A stretch of DNA of 64,000 nucleotides from Allolobophora icterica (GCA_963556255.1 OY744615.1:10534115-10598114); one strand, 5' to 3'. Shown: positions 35,029 through 45,935, counted from the first letter of the stretch. Notes: a model not told the origin generated them from the letters alone. A program made the numbers and translations.

Positions 35029-35700
35029 TCAGCAGAGACACATGTCTGACAGAATATGACAGTGGGCAGGGCACTCATTCTTATGGCATGCCTTGCACAC
35101 AGCAATGGCTCTTTTGTCCGTGTGTCGGGGACAAACTTGGTAACGACCTCGTTTCTTTAGAGGTTCCCGAGTGTCGCCTATTAGTCGTTCTCTAATCAGT
35201 TCATGATGAGTTGCAATAGATCGCCGCTGTTCCTACTCATCCCTTGTCTTGTAGCCTACTCATCCCTTCTCGGAAGGGATGAGTAGGTTACAAGACAAGA
35301 GTAGGCTACAACTCGCGTCCTCTGGGAGCCACAAGTTCTTGGGCAACTCTACTCAATTAGTACGAATAGTACCAACCAAAGTCGCTTTCTTTGTCAGCAG
35401 AACATCTCTAGCCATGGCTAGCGAGGTGACAATTAAGTTATCAATGGTAATGTTGCAACCTTCACATTCAAGAGGTTGCATGAGCTGGCGGACGTTCCTC
35501 TCATGACTTTGGTTGGAGCTGCATCGGCGCTGTCTTTGCCGCAATATATACTGGCATTGTACACGTACTTGGTTTCACGATCGTATCACATCCATAAGTT
35601 TATGCCGTATTTTTCCGACTTTGACCGCATGTTCTGTACGAATCTACACCAACCTCGATAAGGATCGAGTCTTTCGTCAATTGTGAGGAAGGGCAATTGA
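35029..35700 (-). pseudogene. piggyBac transposase, C-terminal half, inactivated
   Basis: In transcript order: 'FLTIDERLDPYRG' (about 35655-35697), 'FVQNMRSKSEKYGINLWM', a TGA stop, then 'YDRETKYVYNASIYCGKD', a broken stretch, 'ITIDN' and 'KKATLVGTIRTN' (35353-35544 frame), a hairpin-interrupted part, and the cysteine-rich C-terminal domain 'VCPRHTDKRAIAVCKACH' ending at 35029. These match piggyBac-family blocks, including the catalytic D contexts (YDRETKY and TIDN), from knowledge of the family. Stops and frame changes show it is dead. The N-terminal half is missing. Confidence 0.88.
35244..35298. repeat. 26-bp hairpin with 3-nt loop inside the transposase remnant
   Basis: 35244-35269 and 35273-35298 are inverse complements at 25 of 26 positions around TCG. 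The core is CCTACTCATCCCTTC. Confidence 0.9.
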
Positions 35701-35704
35701 ATCA

Positions 35705-35850
35705 TTGTACCTTGAGCCTCTCTCCTTTTCAGTTCCGTAGACGCTTGAAAACTTGTTTGCCGGTGCTTGTGCTGAGGCGGGTCGAGAGCGCCGCTGAATT
35801 GAGTGGCGCTATATAAATGTTCGGTTACAAATTACAAATTGAGCGTTATG
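35705..35850 (+). mobile_element. L2-like 3' end inserted in the piggyBac element
   Basis: The plus frame reads 'LSPFQFRRRLKTCLFAGAC', the usual ORF2 C-terminus, then 'tgagtGGCGCTATATAAATG' and an (ACAAATT)n tail. It is severely 5'-truncated. Confidence 0.75.
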
Positions 35851-36369
35851 TAAATAGGAACAATAAATAAGAAAGTAATATTGTGGGTTTGTGCAACTAT
35901 AGACTGTTTAATGATAAAGAAACATCAATAATTAGTAGTGGGGTCAAAAATGACCCCATGACCTTAAGTGTATAAATGTCCTGTAATTTTTGTCCATCTA
36001 AAATTCCCATGCACACTCAACTGGAATATGTAATGACAACCTGTACGATAATTCTCGTGGATATTCAGAGCAAGCATTTCAGTTTTAACAAAGATATATG
36101 GTTTGAAAATGCACGCTGGGGTCATTTTTGACCCCACGCCCGTCGAAGGGCTAATTTTAGCGAATTCATTTTCTAGGCTAACAGAGAAGTTTTGGAGAGC
36201 TAGAAGGTTAATATCATCTGCAAATTTGAAAAGACGTTGGATAGAGAGACGGGTAGGATCAATCTCCATTACAATGTAGAAGCTGGGACCAAGACCAAAC
36301 CCTTGGATAACGCTGCGATTAATGGAAGCAGAATCGGAAAATACATTCTCGCATTTGAGGACTTGAGAT

Positions 36370-36689
36370 CAGGCCCGCATTAAGGGGGGTGCTAAGGGTG
36401 CTGCAGCACCCGGGCCCGCAGTTTTAAGGGCCCGCATTTTTGGAAGTGCATAAAATTTTTGTATTGTATACTTGTATTTGGGCCCAAAAAGGTCATCACA
36501 TCATCATAGAAAAGAGATGAATTACTAAAAAAATGTCATAAGACTTTTTGTAAGATGAAATTCCAAAAAAGATGGATGAAATCACCATGTCGAAATTCAA
36601 AAATTTTTCGGCGACCATCCTTTCGGAGGCTCGTAGGCCTCCCCCAAAATCACAGCACCCGGGCCCGCACTAGCCTTAATGCGGCCCTG
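36370..36689. mobile_element. hAT-type MITE, target duplication CTTGAGAT
   Basis: The 320-bp element has ends CAGGCCCGCATTAAGG and the inverse of CAGGGCCGCATTAAGG. CTTGAGAT flanks it at 36362-36369 and 36690-36697. Subterminal 'gcacccgggcccgca' occurs at both sides. It interrupts the Rex1-like RT between LTGRSQ and the INRSVIQG motif. Confidence 0.95.
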
Positions 36690-37559
36690 CTTGAGATCGA
36701 CCAGTTAGGAAGTCAATGACCCGGTTTGATGTTTCCATAACGTTAGGGATTAGAATTGAATGGTCAACATCAAATGCTTTAGAGAAGTCGACTAACAGGC
36801 AACGTACATAAGAGTTGCTTTCCAGAATCAAGGTGACGTGATGTAGAAAGAATTTGATTGCACTGGTGCCGGTTGATCTGAGGCCAAACTGGTCCTCTAA
36901 AGTTTCTCGGGGCAAATTGGATGTCAGCCACTTAGAAACAACAATTTTTGCCCGCGATTCTTGAGAGGATTGGAGTCACCCAGAGTAGATGGTTTTGTAA
37001 CTGTGTCCACGGAAGTGACCACAGTGACGCGCCAGTTACCCGGAATGGTCCCAGTTTCAAAAAAGCATTTAAACACATGAGTGACAAATTACGCCAACTC
37101 ATAGAACGTTTCTGAAAGTCCAGCGGCTGTGTTTCGCTGTGTGCGCAGAGACCTTTCGATTTCCAGTAGGCCTATATATTATTCACATAATGGTTTAGAA
37201 ATTCCGGTGTTGACTCCCATGACATTGTGTTGCTTTTAAGAACAAGGATTTCCTCAGTCAAATTGTCCACAGAAGTCGCTATTTCATCATAGAACTTATT
37301 AGCCTAATTGATGTCATCAAAGAGGCCTGTCTAATTTATAGTGCTGCTGGTCAGGGCAGAAGACGAATTATCACACTATTTGACCGCATCCCAAAGCTGC
37401 TTAGGTGTGGCAGCTTGTAAGGCAGAAAAACGTGTTGTGTGTTTTCCAAGATCAGCGGACTGATGCTCTCCGCAAGTGAGTCTGCGCCTTCCATTTGACC
37501 CTTCCTTCGAAGTTTATTACGCTTATTTAGAAGTGATTTTTATGACAGGGGTTATTAGG

Positions 37560-38190
37560 CCCTAAGTCTGGATTCTTGGTTTTTATTGTGACAGTTCTAG
37601 AAGGGATGCACTTAAGTAAGTAAGTATGTTCTTGTCAATGTGTTGGAAATTGTTTGAAGAAACATGCTGTAAATCAGACTGACATCCGAGGTGTTAAAAA
37701 GACTAATCGTGCAAATTTATAGTGAGCCTACGAGACACAATATTTTCCTCTCTGTGGTCGTTCCTTTACTTTCCTTTTGGCAATTCCGGTGTCGCGTGAC
37801 CGACTATCCGTCCAAAAACTATCCAAGGGATGAATAAATTTACCCTCCCCCGATGGAATAAAACGGCACAGAGTAGCCTGGGCACTGGCGTAGACTTGTC
37901 CTAAATATTGGGGGGGGGATTTAGGTATTCATTGTCCAAAATATTGGCGGGGCATTTTTACAACGGCGTAACTTTCCCAGAAAACTCGAAAGTAACGATT
38001 TCTCCAATTTCTCAGGAACCTAACCTCGAGAGTATATAAGAGGATCATTGACTTCACTAGATAGCCTACTATGACGGACATAGTTCTACATTGTCTTAAA
38101 TTGCACAATTTGTAATTATGTTGCAGGGAAAAACTTCTTGATGGGGGACAATTTTGTACGACTCACGGGGGATACTTTTGCACGAGGAGG
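37560..38190. other. No recognisable gene (37560-38190)
   Basis: 'cactggcgtagacttgtcc' near 37884 with a following G-run resembles a hAT end but no right partner was found. A short 'taagtaagtaagta' lies at 37613-37626. Confidence 0.4.
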
Positions 38191-38194
38191 ATAG

Positions 38195-39115
38195 CAGTCT
38201 TGTTGTCAAAACCTTAAACCTCAAGACCGAGACCAAGACCTTGAACCTCAAGACCAAGACCAAGACCTTGAACCTCAAGACCAAGACCAAGACTTTGAAC
38301 CTCAAGACCAAGACCAAGACTTTGAACCTCAAGACCAAGACAAATCGAGACCAAGACCCAAAAATTACAATCATATCCAAACTTTTATTCCTTACAAAAA
38401 ATTGTCAAGTCGTACTACTCGCTAATTTAATGAAAAAATTAGACTTTTATTTTATTTTATTTTATTTAAGCAAAACAACTCTGATTGCAGACTACATCAT
38501 AATAATTCGTATTAACAAAAGTCGTACATGAGAAATGTTATTCCAAATGTCTTTTTGGTTTTATGAAAACCAATTCGCTCAGAATTTCTGACCAATACGT
38601 GACCTGTGGGCTTCATAAAAATTCTGCTATGCAAAAAATACGTTCTAGGCTACATGTAGGTTCGGAAAACGCTGGAACACACAGCAGCTTTTCAAGCACT
38701 GGATGTAAATGTCGTGAGTCTGTTTTGAAATTATTTCATGGTAAATAATCGGAAGTCAAAATAATTGTCCAATTGTCCAAAACAACAGTGAAGCCTCATT
38801 CACACGTCGTAAATACTAAAGCAATTGTACTAGTAATTAATGGATAAATTGTTAATTCTTGCGTTTTGTTAAATGACTGTTCACATTGACAAAAGTCTTG
38901 GTCTTGCAAGACCAAGACAAAGACTTTGAACCTACAGACCAGGACCAAGACTTTGAACCTCAAGACCAAGACTTTGAACCTCAAGACCAAGACCTTTGGT
39001 ATCAAGACCAAGACCAAGACTTTTGGTCTCAAGACCAAGATCAATACCAAGACTTTTAAAAACGAACTCGAGTGCACTCGAGACCAACACCTTGGTCTCG
39101 AGAACAACAAGACTG
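38195..39115. mobile_element. hAT-type element, target duplication GAGGATAG, with subterminal repeats
   Basis: The 921-bp element starts CAGTCTTGTTGT and ends with its inverse; GAGGATAG flanks at 38187-38194 and 39116-39123. Both subterminal regions carry 'ttgaacctcaagaccaagac' units in direct orientation (38215-38345 and 38905-39050), which create the LNLKTKT-rich frames. No transposase was recognised in the centre. Confidence 0.9.
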
Positions 39116-39123
39116 GAGGATAG

Positions 39124-40060
39124 ACCCTCCCGTTCACATTCTTCAGGCCGGATACTCCATTCTGCTACGGGGAAATAATTGTATGGGGGGATACTCTATC
39201 TTTGTGACACAGGCATACTAAGCAACTTAAAAGCACCGGGCGGGGTCGTAAATGAACCCATCTGTATTTTTTACTGTAAGATCAACATGTTTGTTATTTG
39301 ATTGTTAGAAACTCAAGCGAAGAGCATTTTGTGAATGCATAAAGTTGCATGCAAACGACACTGGTTTAAATTTTATTAAGAATCTCAAGTTTCCCAAAAA
39401 ATTCTGAACGCCTATATTTAACAAATAATGCATCACTGGCACTTTCCCTATCATGTCACCCGGAAACTCCTGATCCATGGTCTTCGTCTTCCTCTGAGTC
39501 AGAATCGCTGAGGTCACTATCATATGTTACAGTAGCCTAGTACTCTCCTGTTCTAATAATCGTTGGGTCTCTTCTTTTCTCAAATATCTTACTGCTTTAG
39601 GTCAGCTATCCGTATTTTACTTCGAAGATAAATATAAATAAAGCGCTTGGATAAGATAGGCTTTAAGGCAAATTACCCCATAAAGAGCGACTGCGCCATT
39701 CTTGGCTACAAAGCTACTGAAACAATCGTGTATAATCGCAACACTGAAATGAGGTAGACAGCTGGCTGTTTGAAATGCAATTTTACTAATTCTGTTACTC
39801 TATGTGAATAACGTTTAACATGCTAATGATGACTGGGTTGAATAATATGCTATGAACTCGAACACGATGCATATCTCATCGAAAATAACAGCTAAACAAA
39901 CAATTTACTGCAAATTCCTAAAACATTTTGAAAAATATGTAACGGTTACAATTTTATAACAGCCAGCAACCGATTTGAGTCATAAAAGACCCCGTCCCAT
40001 ATGCTTAGGTTTAGCCTAATGAGCTCAATGACTGACACTTTCAATGCTCTGAAACTTTGA
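39124..40060. other. No recognisable gene (39124-40060)
   Basis: AT-rich DNA upstream of gene 2. Nothing resembling an exon or known repeat, apart from 'ggatactc' motifs near 39150-39200. Confidence 0.4.
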
Positions 40061-40064
40061 TAAA

Positions 40065-40190
40065 CGACGCACATTTGTCTCCATAGCCAACCATGTGGGC
40101 ACCAATGTTTTTGAAGTTATGTGTGAAAATACTGTGTGCATTTTATGCGTTAATGAAAACATAACTGATGTCAGTGATCACACCTTCCCC
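40065..40190. repeat. Short copy of the dispersed repeat found at 20980-21090
   Basis: 'cacatttgtctccatagccaac' followed by 'tttttgaagttatgtgtgaaa' and 'cgttaatgaaaa' matches 20990-21090. It ends about 240 bp before the gene 2 start codon. Confidence 0.75.
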
Positions 40191-40431
40191 TTTCTCCTCC
40201 TGCAGCTGCGGTTGAGGACCCGAAGCCAGGCAATTGGTAGCGCAGGGGAACGACCTTGAAGCGAACAAAGGTACGGCCTGTGCTGCTGCTACTATAAAGC
40301 TATGCCTTGCATCGAGTTTCCCAGTCGTCGACTAATTTTGATAAACTATCAGAGACGTTGTTCTGTCGTTGTTGGTGGCTGTTCAGTCGTTTTGTTGTGA
40401 TATACATTTTAAGAAGTTGTGTCTGCGGAAA

Positions 40432-40458
40432 ATGAAGAAAGCCAGGGTCTGCATTGAG
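40432..40458 (+). CDS. Gene 2 exon 1: start of a Tudor/zinc-finger protein
   Basis: ATG at 40432 has A at -3 and is the first ATG in frame after an in-frame TAA at 40342-40344. Nine codons, MKKARVCIE, end in a phase-0 donor GAG|gtaatt. The leader is moderately GC-rich, with a TATAAAG at about 40293 that could be a core promoter, though this is unproven. Exon 2 follows after a 1036-bp intron and continues in frame. The start is chosen on context and frame; a further upstream exon cannot be excluded. Confidence 0.6.
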
Positions 40459-40689
40459 GTAATTGCTACAATACTATTATTTCAGTAGTTATTATAAATT
40501 TATGTGAATTTGTCCAGATTTTCGACCATTTTTACAAAATCTACCGTGATATTTTTGGCCTTTTACCGTGAATTTCTACTGTCCCTAATTATTAATATAC
40601 GCGTATTTAAAGAAATAAAACGTTGTCACGAGGCGCTGATCACATTATTCCGTTATTATGAGACTTTCACTGGCTTTGGATAAAAAAGT

Positions 40690-40975
40690 TCCATTTCGAA
40701 ATTGCATCTCTGACATTTAAAATTGTGGTCAATAATCAGCCGTCATATCCAAGTGGACTTATTGCTCGGTACAATCTGAAGCTTTCTATGCGATCTGCAG
40801 ACAAGCATTAATTGGCTATGCCAGATAACAGGTCTGCTAATGGAATGCGATCTCTTTCATATGCAGCACCTTATACGGTAATATCTGTAATTTTCTCCCT
40901 CATGACCTACGTTTCATCATTTTGAACTTTTCAGAAAGAAATAAAACAATCTATTCCCCCTTAGTCATTTCAATC
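40690..40975 (+). pseudogene. Degraded Jockey-superfamily RT C-terminus in gene 2 intron 1
   Basis: Mixed frames read 'YPSGLIARYN', 'MRSADKH' and 'DNRSANGMRSLSYAAP', then 'FQKEIK'. This is the ORF2 C-terminal region (...RS..NRS.NGMRSFSYAAP..WN) in decay. Confidence 0.65.
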
Positions 40976-41494
40976 TTTGATTACTGCCTTAATGATTTCG
41001 ACCACTGCTAACACTATGGACTTCCTTTCACATAGCTTGTTTTCATATCTGTTTGTTTGGTGCGTGGCGGGTAAGACAATTTTGTGTTGAGGAAGTCGTC
41101 ACCGATGTCTTTTTAGGCAGCGAAATTGAAATTAAATTGTTATTTTATTGTATATGGTCTATTAATCCTATCTTGAATATACGCACTAAAATTTAAACCC
41201 CTTGCATTAAGTTTTATTAACGTTAATTATAATTGCCACATTCTGTCCAAATGTGCAAATTCACAGCGTCACTTTGGTAATAGGCCTATTAAACTGTCGG
41301 TGTTTGATTTTATATGCATAAACAATTTTGTATCATATACAGAAATGAGCTTGACTGAGAAGTAAGAAACATAAAGAAACATTTTAGGCCCTACTATATC
41401 TAAAATGAAACTAGATTTAAAAGTGTTAGTACTAGTTCAACAAATAAAACTTTATTTCCAGCTAGATCAACAAACGCTATTTTTTTATTTGCAG

Positions 41495-41576
41495 ATATAC
41501 CAATGCGGCGATCAGGTCAAAGCAAAATGGACCAATGGAAGATTCTATTCAGCTAAAATCATGAAACCATTTGAAG
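41495..41576 (+). CDS. Gene 2 exon 2: first half of Tudor-like domain
   Basis: A pyrimidine-rich acceptor (tttttttatttgcag) precedes 82 nt, and GAAG|gtctga is the donor, leaving phase 1. Residues 10-36 read IYQCGDQVKAKWTNGRFYSA then KIMKPFE. G-D-x-V-x-A-x-W-x-x-G-x-F-Y-x-A-x-I is the hallmark of the first two strands of Tudor-type barrels, which bind methylated lysine or arginine in other proteins. Exon 3 supplies the third and fourth strands and the phases match exactly. The donor is weaker than consensus. Confidence 0.72.
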
Positions 41577-41749
41577 GTCTGATTGACATTGATTGTAGTT
41601 TAATTATCTTTGTTTATTAAAATGTAATTTCTGTATTTTTCGCAAACAATTATGGTCTTGGAGGTTGTCTAGAAGCTCCATGCTTTCTAATCGAGTGCAT
41701 TGTACTAAGTTTTGTGGTATCACTTCCTCATATAAATATATCAACTGTA

Positions 41750-41918
41750 GCATTGTACAGGGGTGAGGACTTGGGCCAATCCACTTTTTGGCCTCTATTT
41801 CTGGACTAAAATTGCTTCATCCAGGGAACAAATTATTCAAATATGCAGATGATTGCATATTTGATTATATTGTGATTCCTGCCTCAAACATTACGACGAC
41901 TCACTCTGAACGTGCCCA
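41750..41918 (+). pseudogene. CR1-like RT palm fragment, left part of a split element
   Basis: The frame reads IVQG, a stop, GLGPIHF, then 'LLHPGNKLFKYADDCIFDYI' and 'VIPASNITTTHSERA'. The YADD catalytic box is intact. It stops in the middle of the RT at 41918 and resumes at 57959 in the same frame (HIAEWARKCNLCLNHSKS). The 5' end near 41750 is a truncation. Confidence 0.85.
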
Positions 41919-42892
41919 CATAGTTCTAGAATTCGTGACTTTGGGTTATAAAATTCTTAAAAATTCGCGAGTTTTTGGCCTATTTTAAAATTCGCAAAAA
42001 TTCGTTAGGCCATTGTTGGGTCTTTTTACATTGACAGTGACGTTTTGCAAAAACAGCGTAAGTAGCAAGAAATGTGAAGACGTCATGATTTGTTGTGTCA
42101 AACTACTGCTTAGAATTTAATGTAAAATTCAAAATAAAAGTTTATTACGTAACGAATTAATTTAGTCAAAATCTGATTTCTTAATGATGAAAGAACATGG
42201 ATCGCTGTGGAAGTAGGCCTATGTAGCAATTTTGGAGGAGATGGAAAGGGTAGGCCTTCGGGAGCATTGCATGGCAAAAATACAGAAACCATACCCTGCC
42301 AGCATGCCCATATCAAGCCCACCAAAAAATTATGTGGGCTTGTGGGCTTGGGCTGGCCCATGTCAAGCCCATCTGGGAGCGACATGAGGAGCCCTCTATC
42401 CGACTAAAATTTTACATGGGTGACAAGTGGGCTCATGGGCGTGGGCTGCCCACGTCGAACCCATCTAGGCTTGAGGTCAAAAGCCCATTTACCGACATTT
42501 GCAATGTCCGACTTTTTGGTGGGCGAGAGGTGGGCTCATGGGCTTGGGCTGCCCACGTCGAACCCATCTAGGCTTGAGGTCAAAAGCCCATTTACCGACA
42601 TTTGCAGTGTCCGACTTTTTGGTGGGCGAGAGGTGGGCTCATGGGCTTGGGCTGCCCACGTCGAACCCATCTAGGCTTGAGGTCAAAAGCCCATTTACCG
42701 ACATTTGCAATGTCCGACTTTTTGGTGGGCGAGAGGTGGGCTCATGGGCTTGGGCTGCCCACGTCGAACCCATCTAGGCTTGAGGTCAAAAGCCCATTTA
42801 CCGACATTTGCAGTGTCCGACTTTTTGGTGGGCGAGAGGTGGGCTCATGGGCTTGGGCTGCCCACGTCGAACCCATCTAGGCCAGTGCTCGA

Positions 42893-43059
42893 AATGGACC
42901 GGAACGCACCGGAACGTCGTTCCGGTTCGTCAAATGAATTAGCGTTTCCGTTCCGGTTCGTCAAATGAATTATTGTGGAAAATACTATGAAATTAACGTG
43001 AATGCTCCCATATCTTTGACTAGCGTTCCGTTTCGTGAAATTTTCCATTTCGAGCACTG
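42893..43059. mobile_element. hAT-type MITE in the 103-bp satellite, duplication ATCTAGGC
   Basis: Perfect 16-bp inverted ends CAGTGCTCGAAATGGA bound a 167-bp element. ATCTAGGC flanks at 42885-42892 and 43060-43067. The other 103-bp units show the same site uninterrupted. 'cgttccggttcgtcaaatgaatta' occurs twice inside (split). Confidence 0.95.
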
Positions 43060-43680
43060 ATCTAGGCTTGAGGTCAAAAGCCCATTTACCGACATTTGCA
43101 GTGTCCGACTTTTTGGTGGGCGAGAGGTGGGCTCATGGGCTTGGGCTGCCCACGTCCAACCCATCTAGGCTTGAGGTCAAAAGCCCATTTACCGACATTT
43201 GCGGTGTCCGACTTTTTGGTGGGCGAGAGGTGGGCTCATGGGCTTGGGCTGCCCACGTCGAACCCATCTAGGCTTGAGGTCAAAAGCCCATTTACCGACA
43301 TTTGCAGTGTCCGACTTTTTGGTGGGCGAGAGGTGGGCTCATGGGCTTGGGCTGCCCACGTCGAACCCATCTAGGCTTGAGGTCAAAAGCCCATTTACCG
43401 ACATTTGCAGTGTCCGACTTTTTGGTGGGCGAGAGGTGGGCTCATGGGCTTGGGCTGCCCACGTCGAAACCATCTAGGCTTGAGGTCAAAAGCCCATTTA
43501 CCGACATTTGCAGTGTCCGACTTTTTGGTGGGCGAGAAATGGGCTCATGGGCTTGGGCTGCCCACGTCGAACCCATCCAGGCTTCAGGTCAGAAGCCCAT
43601 TTACCGACATTTGCAATGTCCGAATTTTTGGTGGGCGAGAAGTGGGCTTATGGGCTTGGGCCGCCCACTGCGAACCCATC

Positions 43681-43681
<1 letters not shown>

Positions 43682-43716
<35 letters not shown>

Positions 43717-43824
43717 TGGCCGGACGGACGGATAGATGGATGAATGGATGGATGGATGGATGGATGGAATTGGGTGGGTGGATGGATGGATGGATGGATG
43801 GATGGATGGATGGATGGACGGACG

Positions 43825-43862
<38 letters not shown>

Positions 43863-44388
43863 CAGACAGATGGCCGGACGGACGGATAGATGGATGAATG
43901 GATGGATGGATGGATGGATGGATGGATGGATGGATGGATGGATGGATGGATGGATGGATGGATGGATGGATGGATGGATGGATGGATGGATGGATGGATT
44001 AATGTAAGGATGAATGGAAGGAAGGATGGATGGATGGATGGATGGATGGATGGATGGATGGATGGATGGATGGATGGATGGATGGATGGATGGATGGATG
44101 GATGGATTAATGTAAGGATGAATGGATGGATGGATGGATGGATAGATTGATGGATGGATGGGTGGGTGGGTGGGTGGGTGGATGGTTGGATTGATGGATG
44201 GATGGATGGATGGATGGATGGATGGATGGATGGATGGATGGATGGATGGATGGATGGATGGATGGATGGATGGATGGATTGATGTAAGGATGAATGGATG
44301 GATGGATGAATGGATAGATGGATCGATGGATGGATCGATCGATGGATCGATCGATGGATCGATGGATGGATGCATGGATGGATGGACT
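43682..44388. repeat. (CAGA)n and (GGAT)n minisatellite
   Basis: CAGA runs at 43682-43712 and 43829-43870 alternate with long (GGAT)n. The IHPS- and MDGW-rich frames, up to 544 codons on the minus strand, are read-through of these units. Confidence 0.95.
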
Positions 44389-44623
44389 GCCCATGAGCCC
44401 ACCTCTCGCCCACCAAAAAGTCGGACACTACAAATGTCGGTAAATGGGCTTCTGACCTCAAACCTAGATGGGTTCGACGTGGGCAGCCAAAGCCCATAAG
44501 CCCATCTGTCACCCACGTAAAATTTTCGTCGGATAAAGGGCTCCTCATGTCGCTCCCAGATGGGCTTGACATGGGCTAGCCCAAGCCCACAAGCCCACAT
44601 TATTTTATATATGGCAAGCTGGC

Positions 44624-45550
44624 ATTCATCCATCCATCCATCCATCCATCCATACAGACAGACAGAGCGACAGACAGAGCGACAGCCAGACAGAGCGACA
44701 GCCAGAGCGACAGACAGAGCGACAAACAGACAAACAGAGCGACAGACAGACAGAGCGACAGACAAAGCGGCAGACAGAGCGACAAACAGACAAACAGAAC
44801 GACAGACAGACAGAGCGACAGACAGACAGAGCGACAGACAGAGCGACAAACAGACAAACAGAACGACAGACAGAGCGACAGGCAGGCAGACAGAGCGACA
44901 GACAGAGCGACAGACAGAGCGACAAACAGACAAACGGAACGACAGACAGAGCGACAGGCAGGCAGACAGAGCGACAGACAGAGCGACAGACAGAGCGACA
45001 AACAGACAGAGCGACAGACAGACAGACAGAGCGAGACAGAGCGACAGACAGAGCGGCAGGCAGAGCGACAAACAGAACGACAGACAGAGCGACAGGCAGG
45101 CAGACAGAGCGACAGACAGAGCGACAAACAGACAGAGCGACAAACAGACAGAGCGACAGACAGACAGACAGAGCGACAGACAGACAGAGCGGCAGACAGA
45201 GCGGCAGACAGAGCGACAAACAGACGAACAGGACGAGAGACAGAGCGACAGGCAGGCAGACAGAGCGACAGACAGACAGATAGGGGAGGGATAGACAAAT
45301 AGACAGATAGGCATAGATTAGCAGAAATATATGCAGAGAGATAGATATATACAGCTAGAGAGATAGATAGATACACACATACATAAACATACACATATTC
45401 ATATATACATAGATACATACATACATACATTCATGCACACGTACATACACGCATGCATACATACATACATACATACATACGCATACACAAATACATACAT
45501 GGGTACATGCATATATGCATGTAGTTTATATGCATGCATACATACTTACT
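44624..45550. repeat. (CATC)n, (GACAGAGC)n and (CATA)n arrays
   Basis: A short (CATC)n is followed by about 640 bp of 'gacagacagagc' units with occasional 'gacaggcaggca', then degenerate (ACATAC)n. The CLSV/RQTE-rich frames are artefacts. Confidence 0.95.
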
Positions 45551-45780
45551 TACTTACACACATAACCCAGGTGTCGAAATGCTTAAAAGTTTAAGGCGTT
45601 CCAATTCGGATGAGAACTGATATGACTCAGGTTTCACGATCTGTGCGTAGTGACTTCTGACCTCTGACCGCAGCGCTGCCAAAATCTTTCGCTGTCCAAA
45701 GTTCAGACATGGAATGCACGTCAGAAGGCTGTAGAGGCGACGGACGAAGAGATGAGATGAACGCATAAATCAAGAGATCC
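45551..45780 (-). other. Unique 200-bp island between microsatellites
   Basis: A 70-codon minus frame (45554-45766; MRSSHLFVRRLYSLLTCIPC at its start) is the only non-repetitive sequence here. I do not recognise it and see no splice or start context supporting it. Confidence 0.25.
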
Positions 45781-45855
45781 GTCCATCCGTCTGTCCGTCT
45801 GTCTGTCTGTCCATCTTTCTGTCTGCCTGTCTACCTATCTGTCTGCCTGCCTGCC

Positions 45856-45935
<80 letters not shown>

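Larger units (their letters stand above)
34205..36150 (-). mobile_element. piggyBac-type DNA transposon
   Basis: TTAA precedes the left end (34201-34204) and CTAA, a one-base change, follows the right end (36151-36154). The inverted ends are CCCTTCGTCGGGCG and CCCTTCGACGGGCG. Near-palindromic TGGGGTCA-AWWTT-TGACCCCA blocks lie at 34245, 35939 and 36117. The transposase remnant is on the minus strand at 35029-35700. A CRE-rich tandem array fills 34350-34990, and an L2-like 3' end is inserted at about 35705-35850. It is itself inserted in the RT of the Rex1-like element. Confidence 0.9.
33315..37560 (-). mobile_element. Rex1/CR1-like retrotransposon, split by two DNA transposons
   Basis: The minus-strand order is: a region with a 'CFFETGTIPGNW'-like motif (about 37020-37075), RT fingers 'LEDQFGLRSTGTSAI' and 'LLVDFSKAFDVDHSIL' (36700-36915), 'LTGRSQ', then the hAT MITE; 'SINRSVIQGFGLGPSFYIV' and the catalytic 'KFADDINLL' (36170-36369); then the piggyBac element; 'DWTSSNKMAI', 'RVKIVKLLDVLF' and 'RQRLYLLRVLRSHG' (33895-34200); and a 3' end with (TTAC)n tail (33316-33335). 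Removing the inserts and one target copy joins the protein motifs in their expected order. FADD replaces YADD. Scattered stops make it a pseudogene. Confidence 0.85.
42298..44623. mobile_element. Foldback-type element with 103-bp tandem repeats
   Basis: The left arm is a terminal unit (GCCAGCATGCCCA...'tgtgggcttgtgggcttgggct'...'atctgggagcgacatgagg') plus about eleven 103-bp units ('gcttgaggtcaaaagcccat', 'gtccgactttttggtgggcg', 'tgggctgcccacgtcgaac'). The centre (43682-44388) is (CAGA)n/(GGAT)n. The right arm has one 103-bp unit and one terminal unit inverted. This arrangement recalls foldback elements with long repeat-containing inverted ends. The 90-195 codon frames come from the 103-bp period. 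Confidence 0.75.

Noticed and set aside
37884..37960. A hAT-like left end (CACTGGCGTAGACTTGTCC) followed by a G-run.
   Set aside because: No inverted partner or duplication could be found nearby.
40293..40299. TATAAAG as the promoter of the Tudor gene.
   Set aside because: A single TATA-like string in AT-rich DNA; no start-site evidence, so it is not listed as a feature.
43680..45314. A 544-codon minus-strand frame rich in IHPS and CLSV.
   Set aside because: It is continuous read-through of (GGAT)n and (CAGA)n arrays and part of the 103-bp unit; composition is dictated by the tetranucleotides.
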